Below, one piece after another: positions 60,454 through 64,000 of a DNA stretch of 64,000 nt. Numbering within the stretch: position 1 is the stretch's first letter; each line of letters opens with the position of its first letter. The position numbers were made by a program, and so were the translations under genes. This DNA is from Pagrus major (taxonomy: Eukaryota > Chordata > Actinopteri > Spariformes > Sparidae). The notes beneath the pieces were generated by a model, which was not told the DNA's origin, did no database searches, and was given only the letters and a program-made list of their open reading frames with translations. The stretch spans positions 25,409,197 through 25,473,196 of the forward strand of contig NC_133230.1 of assembly GCF_040436345.1 (NCBI RefSeq), read 5' to 3'.

Positions 60454-63400
60454 CTGCACCAAGAACAGAAGAAACACATTTGTTTTTGTTGAATCCTCTG
60501 AACATATGTCTACTTTACATGTTTTATGAGTTAGGCCTCAACTACCATTTCCTTATATTGCTAGTTCCCATTCGCTGCCTTACTGACCCACTTTTATACA
60601 ATGGCATGTACACCCACACAAACACAAACACAAGCATGGAGTACACATACACAGGATGACATTGTCCTATGTAGTATTCCAGATCTGGAATAAAGATCCA
60701 TAATAACCTGGCAGCGTGTGTGTGCGTATGTGTTTGTGTGCTGTATGGCGGTGTGTGCATTCCTGACACGTCCCAGTCTCCACAACGGTTGTGTATCTCA
60801 CGCTGAGTGTTGATGGTCTGGAAGCACATTTGTGGCACTCCTGGGTGCTCTAACCTTCTCTGCTGACATTAAACATCTGAGTCAAACATTTTATCCAGAT
60901 CCTGAAAATAAATCCGTTGATGACAGACTCTAAATTTAATTTTACTACATTAATCATTCATAACGGCACAAGTCACGCTGAGGTGACCTGTAGCATGCTT
61001 GTTTTGTAGCCTTGATTACTTAAACATACAGCGAGCTGGGAGACTAACATTGAGTAAGTATACATGTATTGTTAACTCGTGCAGTGCACTATTTCAGAGG
61101 TCCCAAACCTTGTTGGCTGTTCATAATTTTTAAGTGGATGTCATCAAACACAAGTCGCTTTGGTCACTCTTGCATTCGTACCACTATTACTTGCAGTAAT
61201 GGAAGTTTGACAGTTTAACCATTTATTCATTCATTTTTTTTATCCACTACTTTTAGCTACATAATAATTGTAGCTGTTTATCCATTGCTTTTAGCTAACT
61301 GTTTAAACTGTATAACAATTCCTTTTAGATAGGCCTACATATGTATTTAACCATTAGCCTACTTAATCAAACTTTTTAACTTCTTCTGCTTGCTTGCTAG
61401 TTTTAATGCACCCTCAATGGCAACACTCAAGGTGGTTGCTGGGTGGATGTAGCCTACTGGGTATCGCAGCCTAGTGAAGATCAGTATCATGCTAATAATC
61501 CTATTTATTTGTTTGTTTTTTTACTTTCCTGGCTAACACAGATGTGTGGAAAATAAGTTTAATTCATTATTCAAATTAGCTAAACAAGTAGGCCCACACA
61601 TGGTTGGGAATCACTGCAGTAAATGGTCAAACACGCGCTGTTGGTCATTACAATAAGGTATGCATGTGTTGGTTTTTCTCTTTGTGAATGTGCTTAAGTC
61701 TATAGCTATATGTTTGTGTGTGTTCAGGCATCTGTTTGTTTAAGCTCTCAAACAACAGCCTTGAGTCACTCAGCGAGTGCACTCTTTGTGATCGATTTCA
61801 GATATGACATCAACAGCGCTTTTTAATTGCAAACAGAAGACGCCCCTGGCCCTCAAAATCCCCACCGTAGCACCCTTGTGATGTCATAGCACCCTGACCT
61901 CTGACTCATGTATTGAGACATCCTGAGCAAGCTCGCCAAAATGTCATGAATTTTCTCTCAAGCACAGGATTGGATGTAGTGATGAACTGTACATGCACAT
62001 TGTACACAGTATGTATGGTGCAATATATGCTACAGTATGTACACACACAACTACTTATCTCTTTTAAACAATCTGAAATCTGGGAAGCTCATGTTAGAAC
62101 ATTAATTACCATTTGAGTCAGTCCAACTAGATTAAAACAAGGTGATGAAAGTGAACAGGCTGTTTCAGAAGGGTATGCAGTGTTGAAGGGTTTGAAAGCG
62201 AGTATATCAAAGGTTTAGTTCAAGAAAAATGTCTTTCTTCTTGGGTAATAGTGGTCAGTGGAGTTAAGACTGCAGTGAATTCTAATGATGCTTGAAACCA
62301 GTCTCTTTGAATCCCACCTGTTTGCAGGAAAAAGACCGAAGCACATGAGAGGGACGAGTGCAAGATAACCGTGAATGCATCTCACAGTTCAAACAGAAAA
62401 GAAAAAAAAAATTGACGAAGCAACACATTAAGTGGATTCCTTATCTTAGTTCTGGGAGTTCAGTGAGTGCACACTGGCTCCAACGAGAGCAGGTTCTTAA
62501 CTGGAGATTAATTGCAGTGCCTTCTTTCCTATCCATAACTATTAGTTTCAGCTGTGGGCTCACTATCATTGAGTCAAATGTCATAGCACAGCCGCATTCA
62601 CAAGTGCCTACAGTGTTTATTCCACCATTCAAGCAGTGCCAGAGAGTTGCCCAGTGGTGGGGGGCATTAAAACAGGCACTACTGGGGGCATGAGTGATTA
62701 AACATAGAAACATGTGCAGTACTGTAAATGACTCGGGCAGAGTTCCTAAATAAGACAAAATGGTTGACGCTGAGTTAGGCACTCAGTGGTTTATTTTTAA
62801 TTTCTGGGCTGATGCCATGAAAATCCAGAGGAGCTACTGTAACAGCTCGCCTCGTTTCACGGTGTCACTCCCGGTCAACAGAGCGAGCGGGAGAGTGTGG
62901 GAGTTTGTGAAGTTATAACTGACAGCCAAACGACTGCAACAAAGTTATTCTAAAAATAACAAAGTAACACTTTATAATAACCATAATTAATAAATGGTTA
63001 ATTTATAGTTAATTCAATTCAAGTTTATTGTTATTTCACTGTTAACGAACAATAAAATGCTTTATAAACCAGTTACTAAGCAATTGTTTAACGTAAAGTT
63101 GCAGCTAATGTCGAGAATTCTTTGTAAATGGTTAATGAATACTGTGTAGTTCATCTTTAAACATTATTTTGAATTGCCAAGTTGTAAGTGATGTTCAAGA
63201 AACCTTAACAACTGCTTGATAAATGGTTTAAAAAGCATTAAATTGTCTGTTAACACAGAAAAAACTATTAACTTAAGTTTAATTAACTATAAATCTATCA
63301 ACAATTTATTAGTTATGGTTATTATAAAGCTTTACCAATACCAATTATATAAGGGCAAAGAAACTCACCATCTAAATGTATTAAACTGACCAATACCAAT

Positions 63401-64000
63401 GTATTAAAGGTCAGTGAAAAGGGTTCCCACACAAATGTTGACAAATATTGTCAAACTACCTTGTTTCTGATGAACTTGAGGCATATTCTGGACCAAGAAA
63501 AAAGGAAGAGTTTTGCAAACACATTGGGGATCACACAGGTCACATAGGAATGAATGGATCACTGTTTGACTCCTACAGTATAGGTAAGCAGAGCTATGTA
63601 ATAATGAGGAGCATATGAAACTCCAAGACATGTAGGAGGGGAATATCAGCCCCTTTAGCAACTGGTCCACTAAAATGCATCAGATGCTATCTTTGTCAAA
63701 CATTGCTGGTGCTAAGTAGGTTTCTTAGCTTGCAGATGTTTTTTTAGGGCTTTTTCTAAAACCAAAACAATGGGCTGAAAGAACCTAAAATGCTCTGCAG
63801 GACTGAGGGAAACCTCAGAGCTGATTTGTCACTATGATCTACCCTTTTCATTGATCCATTGTTAATATGAACTATTGATCATCAAAAAAAGGTTGATTAT
63901 AGCAGCTTTAAGTTTTCTTAAGTTACACAGATAGATTCATATAAAACACTCCCTTGACAGCTGAAGCTGTTTGTCATAACCACTACAACTTCACAGACTC
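60454..64000 (-). other. upstream / 5' intron region of filip1
   Basis: No coding exon seen on either strand; open frames are short. The TIR element at 62961-63335 and a TG-rich patch near 60715-60755 are the only recognised features. It presumably holds filip1 5' intron or promoter sequence. Confidence 0.55.
62961..63335. mobile_element. TIR element of about 375 bp (MITE-like)
   Basis: Left arm 62961-63014 (AACACTTTATAATAACCATA, AATAAATGGTTAATTTATAG) and right arm 63281-63335 are diverged inverted repeats of about 54 bases. The interior has no open frame of note and several GTTAA/TTAAC words. Confidence 0.75.

Noticed and set aside
1..64000. tRNA, rRNA, CRISPR, phage or bacterial-type operon features
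   Set aside because: Nothing resembling these was seen; the sequence is a vertebrate nuclear locus and no novel system could be supported.

Overview
This window is vertebrate nuclear DNA, almost certainly from a teleost fish. Genes are split into many short exons with GT/AG junctions, introns are compact, the encoded proteins belong to vertebrate families, and the introns carry fish-type foldback and terminal-inverted-repeat elements. All four recognisable genes lie on the minus strand, so transcription runs from high to low coordinates. Right to left they are filip1 (filamin A interacting protein), tmem30a (P4-ATPase beta subunit, CDC50A), cox7a2 (cytochrome c oxidase subunit) and col12a1 (collagen XII alpha 1). 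This is the same neighbour set and order I recall around human COL12A1-COX7A2-TMEM30A-FILIP1, so the block looks like conserved synteny. I could not decide between teleost a/b paralogue names.

Region 1 to about 36.6 kb is the 5' two thirds of col12a1. I could place 36 exons: a non-coding first exon, a signal-peptide exon and 34 further coding exons, giving 2024 codons in one continuous frame. Domain order is FN3-1, VWA1, FN3-2, VWA2, FN3-3 to FN3-8, VWA3, FN3-9 to FN3-15. The remaining FN3 repeats, VWA4, the thrombospondin-N-like domain and the collagen helices must lie beyond the left edge; no Gly-X-Y coding is seen here. Region 37.4 to 40.96 kb is cox7a2 (four exons, 83 aa). Region about 41.04 to 46.6 kb is tmem30a (seven exons, 370 aa). 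Region about 47.25 to 60.45 kb holds the coding exons of filip1 (five exons, 1216 aa). From 60.45 kb to the end no coding exon is seen, only presumed filip1 upstream or intron sequence with a TIR element.

The genes do not form a functional pathway. They are an extracellular-matrix protein, a respiratory-chain subunit, a lipid-flippase chaperone and a cytoskeletal regulator that happen to be linked. The most notable structural points are: the repeated two-exon FN3 module in col12a1; a phase-matched exon 2 to exon 18 skip that would give the short collagen XII form; a perfect 166-bp AT-rich palindrome in a col12a1 intron; and a giant foldback element in a cox7a2 intron. I found no evidence of an undescribed genetic system.
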